Shown here one piece after another: positions 24,141 to 35,840 of a DNA stretch of 64,000 nt. Position 1 is the stretch's first letter; every line of letters starts with the position of its first letter. The notes below the pieces were generated by a model. It searched no databases. It was not told where the DNA came from and was given only the letters and a program-made list of their open reading frames with translations. The position numbers and the translations under genes were made by a program. The DNA lies in NCBI GenBank assembly GCA_032164245.1, contig JAVMKO010000007.1:3782001-3846000 (forward strand). Reading direction: 5' to 3'. This stretch comes from Sternotherus odoratus (taxonomy: Eukaryota; Chordata; Testudines; Kinosternidae).

Positions 24141-25435
24141 ACATGGCTGCGGATGAATGGAGCTGCCATGCCGTTGCTACTCTGCCTTTAATTAAGTAGT
24201 CATTAAAAATGAAACTGTTTCACTTCCTCCAGTTCAGTAGGTGACAGTGATTGAAGGGCTCTGTATGTCCAGGATGGCAGAGAAATTGAATCATTAAATT
24301 AGAGCAGTTGTAAGACCCCAGATTCTGATTAGCTAAACAGCTTGCTTTGGTTGGTGATTAATGTGGTTGCAAGAGTCAAATCTGTTTTCCTAGAAGATAA
24401 AGAAGACAACCTCTTATGAAATACAGTCTGGCATACATCCAGTTATCGGAACAGGGAGCAAAGTAGTTGTTGGATGTAGCACAATATTGTGATTTTAAGT
24501 CATATTTTGCAATGACTGCTACAAAAGGTGTGAAGGGAAACCTGTGATTTCTCTTTAACCAACAATCAGGCACATGTCCCTGTAGTGGTTCACATTTTTG
24601 TAAACTCATTCCCGCCACCTCTCATAATATTCTGGAAGCTGGTTTGTTTTTCTGTGGGGAGATTGCACCCTGCCCCGTACCATTTCGTCCCAATTCCCCC
24701 CAGATCTTTTTGTATTGCAAGCTTTGGGTTCATTTTTCCCAATTAGAACTCAGTTGAGCCATTCTGGAAGCCTGAAATTAGGCCGGCGTTGGCCAGCAGT
24801 AACCTGTCTGCTTGACTTTCAGTTTTCACGGTGGGAGGTTGCAACAGAAGAAAATCATTTCAACTTCCCCTTTTCTCTGTGGGATAGGAGGGCCAATGCC
24901 AGGAAGTAAGCCTCTGGAAAAGGCAACAGGGGGATTGGTAGTTCAGCCTTTCCCTGGTGGACTCATGTAAAGATCTGCTCTTAATTTAACGATGATTTGC
25001 CCCATCAAAAAATCCCCCCAAAAAGGTAATGCTGTCTTCTCTTAGTGTATTTCACATCTATTGGTGCCAGCTTTAATGAATCTGGCTCTGAGGATCACAG
25101 GTCCCTAACAGAACAATTAATAAATGATTTAAACAAAATATTGGGTTAAGGTGTCCGTAACAAGCATGTTTTCAAACAGGCCCGGAATAATAAGCAGCCC
25201 AGATTCTGTTCCAAGCTGAGATGAAAGCCGAAAAATCTATCCGTTGCACTCCGTTTTCCCTTGTATTCAAAAGTTGAAACTTCACAGGTGCTTTAGAAAT
25301 GAACCACACTCAACCATTAGGCAACACTTTATGCCCATGTTAAAAGCACTTGAATTGTTGGCACCCATTATGCTTAAAATATAGGCCTATGCCTTCTGAT
25401 GCAGTTCTGAGTTGGAGATCCATCTAGTGCTGAAA
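24141..25435. other. Unannotated sequence
   Basis: No exon, RNA gene or repeat recognised. Confidence 0.35.
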
Positions 25436-25439
25436 ATGG

Positions 25440-25890
25440 GAGAGGAGCTAAAAGAGCAAAAGGATTTATATTAAGACGCTCCCCTGCAAAAAAAAAAACC
25501 CTAATAAATGGAAACACTGTTTCACACAATGCACAATTAGCTTACAGAACTCCCTGCCAAAGCATATTATTGAAGCCAATCGTTCAGGAGAATTCAATAA
25601 AGGATTAGATATTACATGGACAGCAACAATATCCAGAGGAGTTATAATAGTTAAGACTTAAAAATAAATGAGAGGTTTTGGAAGAAATATAAACCCTCAA
25701 GTTTCAGGCATAAGTCAAACTCGAGCAAGAAAATTTCTCCGGGGGCAGTTTATTCCATCACTGGGCATTAACAGAGTTTCCTGCACCTTCCTCTGAAGCA
25801 TCTGTTGTTGGCTCACTGCAAAAGACAGGATACAGGTCTAGATGGATCTTGGGTCTGATCCAGTCTGTCAGTTCCTGGATTCCTAAGTAA
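25440..25890 (+). mobile_element. CR1-type LINE 3' fragment, old
   Basis: TAGCTTACAGAACTCCCTGC, TATTATTGAAGCCAATCG, ATATCCAGAGGAGTTATAAT and GGATCTTGGGTCTGATCCAG follow the order of an old CR1 3' region. The frame is lost. Confidence 0.6.
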
Positions 25891-26341
25891 ATGGGGAGTC
25901 AAGAGTAAAACAATCAAACACCTTGGTGGAAAATCAAGTTTTGGTGGATCCGAAATTATTAGCAACAAAATTAGAGTTAGGCCATCCGCTCTCACAGAGA
26001 AATCCCCTCAGGGCTCATTTCGGTCCTCAAATGTTCACACCGTTCTGGTGACTTGAGTGGGACCTAGCAACATGCATCTGAAGGCTGAACAAAGCCGTTT
26101 TAAGAACCTTTATAACTTTCTGTTTGCTGGGCCAAACCATTCTTTCCATGTGCAATATGGAGAAGGGCCAAAAGAGCCTGCAGTTTTCAGTGCTAGGTGT
26201 TTCCATAGGATCATCCTTCCCAGGATAAGAGCAGTGACAATTGTGCATCCTGCCTACCAAGCAGAAAGACGTTTGCCCTCCCTCCACCCCCAAACCTGTG
26301 TTCTGTTTCTGAAGACATCCACAGAAGCCTAGGGTATCTGT
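25891..26341. other. Unannotated sequence
   Basis: Nothing recognised. Confidence 0.3.
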
Positions 26342-26349
26342 GTCGAAGT

Positions 26350-26474
26350 CATAGGTGTTGCAACCCCCCCCCCCCCCCCCCCGAGCTTGAAATGGTTTCC
26401 ACTATATACAAAGTTTACAGTTTGGTTCAAAGACTCTCAGGACCTGCACTATAAAAATTGGTTCAGCATCCCAG
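26350..26474. mobile_element. Short hAT-like element containing a 19-C run
   Basis: Left end CATAGGTGTTGCAACCCC and right end TTGGTTCAGCATCCCAG are weak inverted repeats. Flanks GTCGAAGT (26342-26349) and GTCAAGGT (26475-26482) match at 6 of 8. The interior (GAAATGGTTTCCACTATATA, TTTACAGTTTGGTTCAA) is a family I recall from turtles. An uninterrupted C run occupies 26364-26382. Confidence 0.5.
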
Positions 26475-26482
26475 GTCAAGGT

Positions 26483-27150
26483 TTCGGGTTTTTTTACTCT
26501 ACTCTCGCTGTTGGTAGGGTGTTCGCAGCATGGATGGACAGCCAGGTAAAATCACGGTGCTGGAGTTAAGGAGAGGGATGAAGTACTAGAAGAACAGATG
26601 AAAATTCAGACATACTAGAAAGCCCAGAAGAGGCCAGACCAAGGGGGAGGGTAGATTTGAGTCATCAGTGTATAGAGACCAAGGAAGAGGATGAGATTAC
26701 GCAAGACTCATCATTAATGACATCATCTGAGGAGCCTGACCTATTGTAGAATTAGGCCAAATGTGTAGCCATGAAATGATTGTGAATTACAGAAATGATC
26801 AATTAGCAAAAGTAGGGATCAGCTGGTAACTGTGATTGAATGTAGCAGAAAGGAGGGTTGAGCTACCCTTTTTATTTTTCAAACTCTAATATTTTTCCTG
26901 TCCAACCAAATCAGACACACTAATCACTTGCTTTCTAAAGGTTATTCTGTAGTGTGGACATAAGCATAGTTATAACCCCTGATATTCAAAGCACTATGCT
27001 TTGGCTGCCTGAAATACCACTCCAAGGCGATGACAATGAAAAACTCTCCAACCTTCCAGTCAAGGCTCAGCCCAGCAAGCAGCTTTCGAAACACGCGCCG
27101 CACTTCCAGTCTGAGCCCGAGCCTCGAAAGAGCTCAGTGCCTGTTTAGGT
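26483..27150. other. Unannotated sequence
   Basis: No exon or repeat recognised. Confidence 0.3.
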
Positions 27151-27250
27151 GCCAAAATAACCGACCAAGTTTTCAAAAGGACCCAGGATGTTGAAGAACT
27201 GGCCCTAAGCGCCGCACGGGAGCCACTGTGCGCCAAACACCTTATAAGCA
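27150..27250. repeat. Probable old repeat of the AATCAGGCCC family
   Basis: GGTGCCAAAATAACCGACCA, AGTTTTCAAAAGG and TGGCTCTTATTTAGTTACATAAATGGGAGC resemble blocks at 35650-35800 and 28905-29105. Weak. Confidence 0.3.
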
Positions 27251-27375
27251 ATGGCTCTTATTTAGTTACATAAATGGGAGCGGAGCTCTTTTGAAAACCG
27301 GCACCCAGTTGTGGATGTTGAATATGAAAAAATCTGACCTAGAGATCTTTAGAAAATTACCTGTTTGTTTTGTAA

Positions 27376-27495
27376 AGGTATAATATAATATAATTAATAT
27401 ATAATTAGTTATAATTAATATATTATGGTGATGGGCAAAGAGAGAAGAGAGAGAGAATATATTATTATTTATTTTATTATTTATATTGTATATTA
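27376..27495. repeat. AT-rich simple sequence with TAATATA units
   Basis: ATAATATAATATAATTAATA and similar units, interrupted by a GA-rich stretch (GAGAGAAGAGAGAGAGAA) and resuming as TTATTATTTATTTTATTATT. Confidence 0.85.
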
Positions 27496-27505
27496 GCAAG
27501 TGTGA

Positions 27506-27587
27506 AAAATTGGGACGGGGGTGAGGGGTAATAAAAACCCAAATATTTGGACTGTCCCTATAAAATCAGGGCATCTGATCACCTATT
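27506..27587. mobile_element. Partial hAT element, same family as 19131-19252
   Basis: GGGGGTGAGGGGTAATA, ACTGTCCCTATAAAATC and GGGCATCTGATCACCTA match the right two thirds of the 19131-19252 copy in the same orientation. The left end is missing. Confidence 0.75.
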
Positions 27588-28059
27588 TTATATATTCTTC
27601 CCACTCCCCAAATCTGAACCAACCTTCTTAGCCTGCTATTCCCATTTTCTCAGCCTATCATACTATCTGCAGTTGCTACTGAATGGCAAAACAACTGGCA
27701 GACAAACCCAGAGAGGGGATGATGTGGCTCCCGGAAACTTTTCATCCTGAAATGAGGCATGACGTTGAAAATAAATCAGAAAAATCAATAAGGAAAATGG
27801 AGAGTCTATTCTTCACTTAACGTCACGTGTGAATCAGCAACATGGGATTGATTCCTAGGAAACGGTCATGCCAGTAGGAAGTTCACTAAAGCATGTGCAA
27901 TAAGTCTTTGTCCAGTAGTCCTTTTTACACCAGATATATGTCAATACGAAAATGATAGGGGAAAAGAGCTGCCAATATTTATATTTTGGAACAGCTGTAG
28001 GATTAAAGACTCCTGATACTAAATACTTCTAATACTTGAAGGCAGGTCTGAAAGTGGAG

Positions 28060-28690
28060 TTCCTCTCCCCCGCCCCCTTAAAAAAGATATTCTCAACTGT
28101 GTTAAATCTTTCAAGAATGTTGGGAATATCAAGAAAGGGATAGATGATAACAGAAAAATTCATATTGCCTCTATATAAATCCATGGTATGCCCAGACCTT
28201 GAATACTGCGTGAAGATGTGGTTGCCCCATCTCAAAAAAGATCTATTGGGATTGGAGAAGGTTCAGAAAAGAGCATAAAAAATGATTAGGGGTATAGAAT
28301 GGCTTCCGTATGAGAGAAATTAATAAGAGTAGGACTTTTCAGCTTGGAAAAGAGGCGGCTAAGATGGGGGATATGATAGAGGTCTATAAAATCATGAGTG
28401 GCATAGAGAAAGTAAAGAAGGAAGTATTATTTACTCCTTCTCATAATACAAGAACAAGGGATCACCAAATGCAATTAATAGGTAGGAGGTTAAACAAACA
28501 CAAGAAAGTATTTGTTCACGCAACGGACTGTCAACCTCTGGAACTCCTTGCCAGAGGGTGTTGTGAAGGCCAGTAATATAACAAGATTTGAAAGGGAGCT
28601 AAATAGATTAATGGAAGATAGGGCCATCAGTGGCTATTAACCAGGATGGGCAGGAATGGTGTCCCTATCCTCTGTTTGCCAGGATAGGGC
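28060..28690 (+). mobile_element. CR1 LINE 3' fragment
   Basis: CTTGAATACTGCGTGAAGAT, GGTTCAGAAAAGAGCATAAA, GGAACTCCTTGCCAGAGGGT and CCAGGATGGGCAGGAATGGT are CR1 ORF2 and 3'-region segments in order. The 88-codon frame at 28310-28576 includes KEAAKMGDMIEVYKIMSGIE, which fits the CR1 tail region. It stops before the usual 3' terminus. Confidence 0.8.
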
Positions 28691-28904
28691 AACACTAGTT
28701 TTACGCTCGCTGCTCCAAGAACAACTGTGCTTTCAATTATTGTTCTCTCTTATAATTATGCAAATCTTCTCTGCAGAAATCTTTTCTGATTCTTTCTAGA
28801 AGAGTATGTCCTGGCCCATAGTGACAGATTCGTGCCTGTTACTTGATGATTGATTTAGCAGAGCAGCAGAAGGACACATTTACATTTTCATTTGCAAACA
28901 ATTT

Positions 28905-29105
28905 TGGCCAGAATTTAAAAACTGAAGGCAAGCACCTAACTCCTTACTAAGATATCTAAATAAAAAAGCCTGCAGCTCCCATGGATGCTAATGGGAATAG
29001 CAGCTGTTCACACTTTGTAAAAGAGGCCACCTTCATGTAGATGCTTTGTTATGGATTTGGAAACCTGACTTTAGGCACATAGATTTGCAAATCTTGGCCT
29101 CAGAT
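28905..29105. repeat. Old interspersed repeat
   Basis: GGCAAGCACCTAACTCC ... GCCTGCAGCTCCCATGGATG ... TGACTTTAGGCACATAGATT ... TGCAAATCTTGGCCT reads as an inverted arrangement I associate with old foldback repeats of sauropsids. Boundaries are approximate. Confidence 0.35.
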
Positions 29106-29109
29106 TTTT

Positions 29110-30180
29110 AACATTGTTCTTTTACTCATTATAAGACCCTTGGGCCAAGCTTACCCCAGTGTAACTCCCATTAAAATCGGCTCATTCTGTGTATGCTGGA
29201 GGGTCGGAAAATAGGAGATTTCTTTTCACTTAATACCAAGCTGTTCTTGCTTGTGGTTTTTAATGGGTTTGTCAGATCAAACTGGGGCTCTGACCATAAG
29301 CTTTATGGGAAACATCTGATCTGGATCAGTCAAGTAAAGAGAATAAGAGAGGAAAATAAACATGACGTGAAGGTCATTATTAGACCTAATTTTCTGATGT
29401 AAACAAGCTAGGTGCAGTAGAACATAATAGGGCAGCTGGGAGAATGGTGGGAGAGACAGGGATACACAAGTCTTCTCATTTGCAAGCAGTTAACTGCACA
29501 GCAAACTCAGTGCATTTGTTTCTTCCCTCGGTACATCTGCAGATGGTCAGTAAAAGCCACAGGAAGCATCCTCAATGAAATTAATAATCTGCCCTTTCCT
29601 CTGGTGGGGATGAGATGCAGTTAATGCCAGTCAATGCAGATTTGTGGCCCTCATGCTACCTTCCTCGTTAAGATTTATTGGTGTGTGCGTTAATGTAGCC
29701 AGGCTCTTGTAACAACAACAAAAAAAACCCTGTCATCATACAGACACTTCCATATGCTGGAGGAGAGACACTATGCCTCAGGCACTCCGCAGAATTAAGA
29801 GAACAGTCAAATCTCCAGTACCGGTTTGTGACATAACAGATCAGTTACAAAATTCACACCCGGAGGCACTGCCATTTGTTTTTGTTTGAAAAAGGCTGCT
29901 CTTTTTATGTACATATTGCTTTTTAAATTACTCAAGCTTGTCCTGGAAAAAATAATCAAACCGTAACTAAGAGTTGCTACGAAATTATTTTGCTTCAGTT
30001 ACTCCCGTAAGACACTAGCCCATATTTTCACATTCACACTGTATCTTGTATTCTGTCTACCATAAGCTGACATTGTTGTCCAGGTGTTTCGATGCTTTGC
30101 TGTTCCTTGCCTGTCCTTGACAGGCTGAGGGAGTTGCCAGTGTTAGCTGATGTCCAGCGGCAGCAGAATCAGGTTGATTA
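29110..30180. other. Unannotated sequence
   Basis: Contains a GTAACTCCCATTAAAATCGG core near 29160, a fragment of the GACTTCAATGG-type repeat. Otherwise nothing recognised. Confidence 0.3.
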
Positions 30181-30184
30181 TAAT

Positions 30185-30282
30185 CCTAGAATCATAGAAT
30201 ATCAGGGTCGGAAGGGACCTCAGGAGGTATCTAGTCCAACCCCCTGCTCAAAGGGGGACCAATCCCCAACTAAATCATCCCT
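30185..30282 (-). mobile_element. CR1/SINE 3' tail fragment
   Basis: ATCATAGAATATCAGGGTCG, GGACCTCAGGAGGTATCTAG and CCAATCCCCAACTAAATCAT: same tail as 6858-6950, with one base lost in the GGTCATCTAG stretch. Confidence 0.8.
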
Positions 30283-31494
30283 AATGTTAGGGAGAAGAAA
30301 AGCTGTCATTTCAGGCACCATGACGTCAGTCATTTTACATAAATTAAAGTCAGGACCCTGAGGGAACAAGCTGCCATTCAAGTTGGGCACCTAACTCTCT
30401 TGTGGCTACTTTAATCATCCCGGCCAAAGTTGACTGAAGCTAGTGAAAAAAGAAGCTGCTGTTTCTCTGAGGCCTTCACCGTTGACCCATCCTCCTGGAG
30501 CTGACATCTGGAGGTGATTTTAAAAGCTTCCCCTTCTTGAGCAGCCACTCTTGCTGTGGTTGATCCTGACCAGTAGCCCTCGCCTTCCCAGCGTGCACCT
30601 TGTGGATGGCCCTCGGGCAGCCCCCCTTGTTTTTATTGTCAAAGTGCTGAAGGCTGTGACCGAGGTTCCAAACTCTCACTCTCCAGTGTAGGGAATTTCG
30701 CAACATTTTTGAATTTCCTGCATGAAAAATGTTTGTCTCTCCTTTCTTTTGGGTCTTTATCGCATGTTGAGTGCTGGCCAGGGGGTGGCGTATAGGGAAC
30801 AAGACAGGATCTCCCCCCCTTACCCGAAGATGGTGCTGTCTGTGCTCCTGGAGCTCTACCATTGATTTCCCCCAAGGGTTTGGGGCAGAATTGGTCATAT
30901 ATTTTCTCCATATGATGTTTGCTTTTCATTTTTGCTGAGTGATTACACAAGTTGCTTATCTTTACCTAAAAGAGGCCTAATTTCTATATCCTTTCCTCCT
31001 CCTCGTTGTTTATTTAGCGCTGAGGATGTCTCCAAAGAGAAAATGTGGAAGCAAGAGGGGAAAAAGTGTTGTTTCATCTGTCCCTGCTATTTAATGGGGT
31101 GAGAGTCTCAATCTCCTTTCCCCTGTCACGTTCTCCTTAGGCCCTCGCAGAATCACGTGTAGTAAGTGGGGCAAGCAAATTGTCGGCTTCCCATCAGACT
31201 CCAGTCTGTTCAAAGATCTCTTTTGTCCCGGTGTTTTCTGTAATATCAGACTTCAAGTCCTGATGTGATTTAATCTTAATTAGACTCATTCAGCCATAAG
31301 GAGGGTTCTGTAGATGAGTCTATTAAAAAATTAGAAGAAGAAACTTCTGATTGCAGTCACAGCTTGAATGCTGCATCTGTAACATCCTCTCCCTTTTCTC
31401 ACACAAAGGGCCCTTCGCTGGAGCTCTGCACATCTGAAACACCATTGAGTTCAAAGGAAGAGCATAAGGCCGAGGAGATGCCACTCCATGCAGC
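30283..31494. other. Unannotated sequence
   Basis: Minus-strand open frames at 30476-30898 and 30639-30950 overlap in different frames and have no known domain. No exon is supported. Confidence 0.35.
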
Positions 31495-31620
31495 ACTTAA
31501 AGGGGCCCTGATTATCAGAAAATGCTGAGCATACACCCTTCAAATATCAGGTCCCTTTGAAATGTCTCATGTGAGGCGACCAAAAACGTGTGGCATCCAA
31601 AATCTTTGGCCACCTTTTGA
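31495..31620. repeat. Old foldback repeat, AATCAGGCCC family
   Basis: GGGGCCCTGATTATCAGAAA and CAAATATCAGGTCCCTTTGA are inverted relative to each other, then CACCTTTTGAAAACGTAGGCC. Same plan as 12535-12640. Confidence 0.5.
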
Positions 31621-31749
31621 AAACGTAGGCCTTAAATGTGTTAATTCTGTTATCTGGACAGTACAGCAGAAATGCCATGTCTCATGAACCACAGGAGAGC
31701 CTCGGAAAGCCACCTCCATCCAGCATAGTTGGGAGATACTCCTGGTATA

Positions 31750-31925
31750 GGGTAGGTCTACACAAGAGCCACTATAGCAGCACAGCTTCAGCGCTTCCTA
31801 CATCAGCTGAATGGGGTTTTTCATCGATGCAGTTTATCCACCTCTCCAAGAGATGGTAACTAGGTCAGCAGAAGAATTCTTTCATTGACCTAGCTGTGTC
31901 TACAACGGGGGTTAGATCCATCTCA
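31750..31925. mobile_element. Degraded MITE with GTCTACAC-type ends
   Basis: GGTAGGTCTACACAAGAG on the left and AGCTGTGTCTACAACGGGGG on the right, with GCACAGCTTCAGCGC inside. Related to 32916-33209 but too decayed to fix the ends. Confidence 0.5.
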
Positions 31926-32915
31926 TTACAGTGCTCAGGGCACCCAATTTTTTACAGCTCCAGCGAAGGGCCCTTTGTGAGTGACATATCTAGGTCAATC
32001 TCAGAGTAGAGATTCTCCTTTTTTGTGAGAATTTTTGAAGCGTTTCCAGCAGATTAATTAAACTGAGATGTCCAGCAAATCCCATCAACGTCCATGGAAG
32101 CAGCACATGTTCAGCACCTTGAAAAGTCAGGCCATGGGATTATATTTTAATGAAAAAAAAATAGTCAGGCTCAGTCGGCGTTAAGGACAAGGCTCAGTTC
32201 TACAACGTTCACATCAACTACTTAATTCTTGCCCAAGCCTTTTTCATACAGTACCTGATTCTTAGGAGAAACAGGACTGATCCATAGCCATGAGCAGGAG
32301 GATGTGAAGGTAAAGACTTTGTGATTAGGGGTGGCTGACTGGTAATCATGTGTTTTTAAAAGTGCATCTTGGAGTGTGGTCTTGCACTTTAATAAAAGAT
32401 GCTTGTTGCATATAGTGGGCAGTAGACCTTGCATTCAGAAATTTTCATTTAAATGTTCCATTGGAAAAATTTAATAGCCATACATAAAGGATCTGAAGAT
32501 CTTCTTGCAGTCTTGATGCCTGTATATGGAACAGAGACAGTATTTTCCTTTTCCTGGCTCATTAGCCTTCCAGAACACAATACCTAGAGTACTCCAGTCT
32601 TTATTTCATATCAGCTGTAAGATTTTATGGCAGAACAATGCTTCTTAGGAAGGATCAAAAAAAGACTTAGAGACACCATGTCACAAATGGCCGAAAATTA
32701 TCCATGTTCTACTTTTTAGATTCGATATGTGACTCTTTTTTTATACTTGATTCTATCAAAAAGTAATTTTAAAAGAGCCCTTCACTCATATAGACCCTGA
32801 TTTTTCACTGCCCTGCACCTTGTGCAATTACCCCCATCCATTCCGATGGTTGCATTTAACACCTACTTTGTACACATTTTGCAAGATGAAAGACAATGGA
32901 ACCTCCTAATCCTAA

Positions 32916-33209
32916 AGCCATGTCTACACACGTTTACAGCTGCAAAGCTGCATCAATTCAGCTGTGCCACTGTAAGATAACTCATGTAGCCGCTCTACGC
33001 AGTGGGAGAGAGCTCTCCTGTCGGCATAATAAAACCACCTTCAATGAGCGATGATAGCTATGTTGGCAGGAGAGTGTTTTCCACCGACACAGCACTGTCG
33101 ACACAGGCACTTCTGTCAATGTAACTTATGTTGCTCAGAGGGGTGGTTTTTTCCCACACCCCTATGAGCGCAAGTTATACAGACAAAAGTGATAGGGTAG
33201 ACATAACCT
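32916..33209. mobile_element. Harbinger-like MITE, 294 bp
   Basis: Left end AGCCATGTCTACAC and right end read inward AGGTTATGTCTACCC. TAA flanks both ends (32913-32915 and 33210-33212), matching the TWA target of PIF/Harbinger elements. Inside, GAGGGGTGGTTTTTTCCCACACCCCTATG is a smaller foldback. No transposase. Confidence 0.7.
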
Positions 33210-33212
33210 TAA

Positions 33213-34280
33213 TTTCATTTATATATATATATTCCTTGTCCTGCCTATTTTAAATAATTGTGCACAAAGAAAAGACATTGTCCCAAGAAAGAAAAGGAAG
33301 AAAATTAATTGACTTGCACATCAAATCAAAGACCTGAATCCTCCTAAGGCAGAGAGATAAGGGCTACCTCAAATTAATTTAGAAGGAATCTCAAAGGACA
33401 TATGGGCACATAAAAAGTGGATTGCTCTGTGGCAAAATAGATGAATACAAGAAGTTTGTCAGGCATCATAATCTGGATTAGTTTGTGCAGTTTGTGGCTG
33501 GAGAAAGGTTTTTTTTTCTTTCAAAAGAAGTATAGCAGCTAAGGCTGGGAAAACTCTATTACCCAGAAGTCCATGGCAAGTAGAAGTGTTATTTGGGTTA
33601 TTTCGGTGGCTGGTCCTTTGAAAATTCCACCTGCAGTCTGTATCTCTTTGTGCAGATACTACTTGAATGCAATACATACTCATTACAACCTGTTGTAACT
33701 TTAGATAGATTGTCCTGTTTGTGTGTTGAAACCCACTTTACTATTTAACATAATATGAAAGAGGTTTTCCTACTTGAGCATCATTCTCATATCTTTGTTG
33801 GCTGGAATTAGCAAACTTTTTATCTTTTAATTTCCACACTTTTTATCCTTTCATTGCTTGGTAGTTACTCTTCATATGGGCCTCTCACCTGTTTCTAATG
33901 AACTTTGGGCTTTCTGGATTATTAGTACTTTGTCCTGATTGTTGGGGGGTGGAAAAATAAAAAGATGGGTTCTGTTTAATTTCAGGTATAAATTAAACTG
34001 TGTATATGAAGCTAGAGTTGCTAAAATCATAGCCCTCCAAATGTTTGTAAAGACTTACAGTGGGATACATTTGTAGGGGTATTTGTAACTATTATGATTT
34101 TATTTATTAGTTGTTTATCACCAACACTGTGTTCTGTATCAAGATACAAAAAAAAAAAAAAAAACCCGGACCAAAGACTTTGCAGTCTAAAAGAGAAGGC
34201 CAAGTGCAGTAGAATATTCGCAGGTCACAGTTACTGATGAGTTTGGCTATTTCATTGAGAATCACGTGAACACACACTTG
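33213..34280. other. Unannotated AT-rich sequence
   Basis: A short (AT)n run at about 33219-33230 and an A run near 34149-34164. No exon or repeat family named. Confidence 0.35.
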
Positions 34281-34289
34281 CACGATCAG

Positions 34290-35220
34290 GGCCTTTTATT
34301 GGGCAGGATAACCCACTTGTGATGGGATCCCTGAAGTGCAACCTGGAACTATGGGACACGTTGTAACTTTCCTCCCTGGGCTAACTCTTACCATGCAATG
34401 CTAGTGACAAGCAGCAAACACCTCCAGGTACTGTGATCACTCAGCCAACAACATGCAGGGACACACCCAGCTAAGTTTCATGAATGGTCTTTAAACCACT
34501 CATGAACTATACAGGAGACACCAGCAAATCTGCCCAGCACCTGAGAAATATCCCATTTTACACTGCTCAAGACCTTCTTTTGAACAATTGCAAACTCCTT
34601 AATTAGTTTGCCACTTTGTCAAAGGATAGTGGACATGCACCAGCCTTTGTAATCTGAGCGGATTCCCCAAGCACTTTAGACAAACCCACTGGTGAGATGA
34701 AACATTAAAATAAGTTTTTTAACTACAGAAAGATAGATTGTAAGTGATTATAAATGTGAGGCAGAGAGGTCAAAGTTGGTTATGTAAGAAATACGAATGA
34801 AATCACAGTCTAAATTCTACACTTTATCAGACTAAGCAAGATTTGAATCAAACAGTTTTTCTCATCCCACTAAGCGTTGTAAGCGCTTCACAGTTCTTAA
34901 TACACAGGCTGAATTCTTTGCTGGATCTGGGACCAATCTCCCTAGTTCGAAATCTTTTCTTCTTGTTGCCTTCAGAGAATATGGAGGGGGAGAGAGGCCC
35001 GAGGTGATGTCACAGACTCCAATTTATACCCCCCAAAATCCATGGGCACGGAAAGATACTGCCTCAAACATGGAGTCAGGGATCACATGTTCTATGTCCC
35101 CTGCTGAGTCATTGGGTTAAACAATCCCCATTGTCTACGTGCTTCAGGAAGGGTCCACTGGGACAGTGGATTCTCCTAAAAGGGCCACCAGTGGGCAGCT
35201 AGTCCTAATGTAAATTTGTC
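34290..35220. repeat. Probable LTR-type interspersed repeat (unclassified)
   Basis: TTGTGATGGGATCCCTGAAG, GTGACAAGCAGCAAACACCT, TTAACTACAGAAAGATAGAT, GTGATTATAAATGTGAGGCA and CAGTTTTTCTCATCCCACTA are in the order of a high-copy repeat I recall from turtle genomes. I did not find clean ends, a primer site or pol sequence, so the class is open. Confidence 0.4.
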
Positions 35221-35235
35221 TGGGGGCCGGGATTA

Positions 35236-35375
35236 GTTGCTTCTTTCAAAAAGCTCTGTGCAAGTTTGAAAGCTTGTCTCTCTCGCCAACAGAAGTTGGT
35301 CCAATAAAAGATATTACTTCCCGCACCTTGTGTCTCCCATCCTGGGATTGATACAGCTACAACAGCTCTGCATAC
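35236..35375 (+). repeat. Repeat family B copy
   Basis: AAGCTCTGTGCAAGTTTGAA, then AAAGCTTGTCTCTCTC, CAACAGAAGTTGGTCCAATA and AAAGATATTACTTCC, then GGGATTGATACAGCTACAAC. Other copies are at 47380-47482 and 53722-53825. The hammerhead-like core is ruined here: AGCTC is lost and CUGANGA is absent. Confidence 0.7.
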
Positions 35376-35649
35376 CTACAATAAGGTCACGGATAAAATC
35401 TCTGTGAGTTGCTTTTTCCTACTGTTTCTCAAAGTGAGAATCCCCTTCGATTTATTTCTGTGATGTGCCACCCTTCGCCTGATCACACAGAATATGTGTG
35501 AATGATGAAAGGTAACGAACAGCATCCTGTTCTAGCTCATTTATAAAATGTGTCCGCTCTTGACTTCAGGCAAAATTCTGATCTCGGTTACTGGAAAACA
35601 GATCGGGGGTAATTCCACTGAAGCTAGGGGAATTACTGTAAATTACAAT

Positions 35650-35840
35650 GCTCCAAATTTTCAAAAGAGATGCATGATTTTGGGTTCTTCCATTTTGGGT
35701 GCTACCTTCAGATACGTCATAGAGGCCTGAGATGAGAGTATGGGTCCTTAGCTTTTTCTGAAAATCAGACCCTTTAAGGTGTGTCAGACTGGCTCTCCAA
35801 AATCAGCCATCACTTCTGGAATATCTAAGGCCTGCTATCT
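35650..35840. repeat. Old foldback repeat, AATCAGGCCC family
   Basis: ATTTTCAAAAGAGATGCATG and TTTTTCTGAAAATCAGACCC are the conserved blocks; between them CATTTTGGGTGCTACCTTCA. Same plan as 12535-12640 and 31495-31620. Confidence 0.45.
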
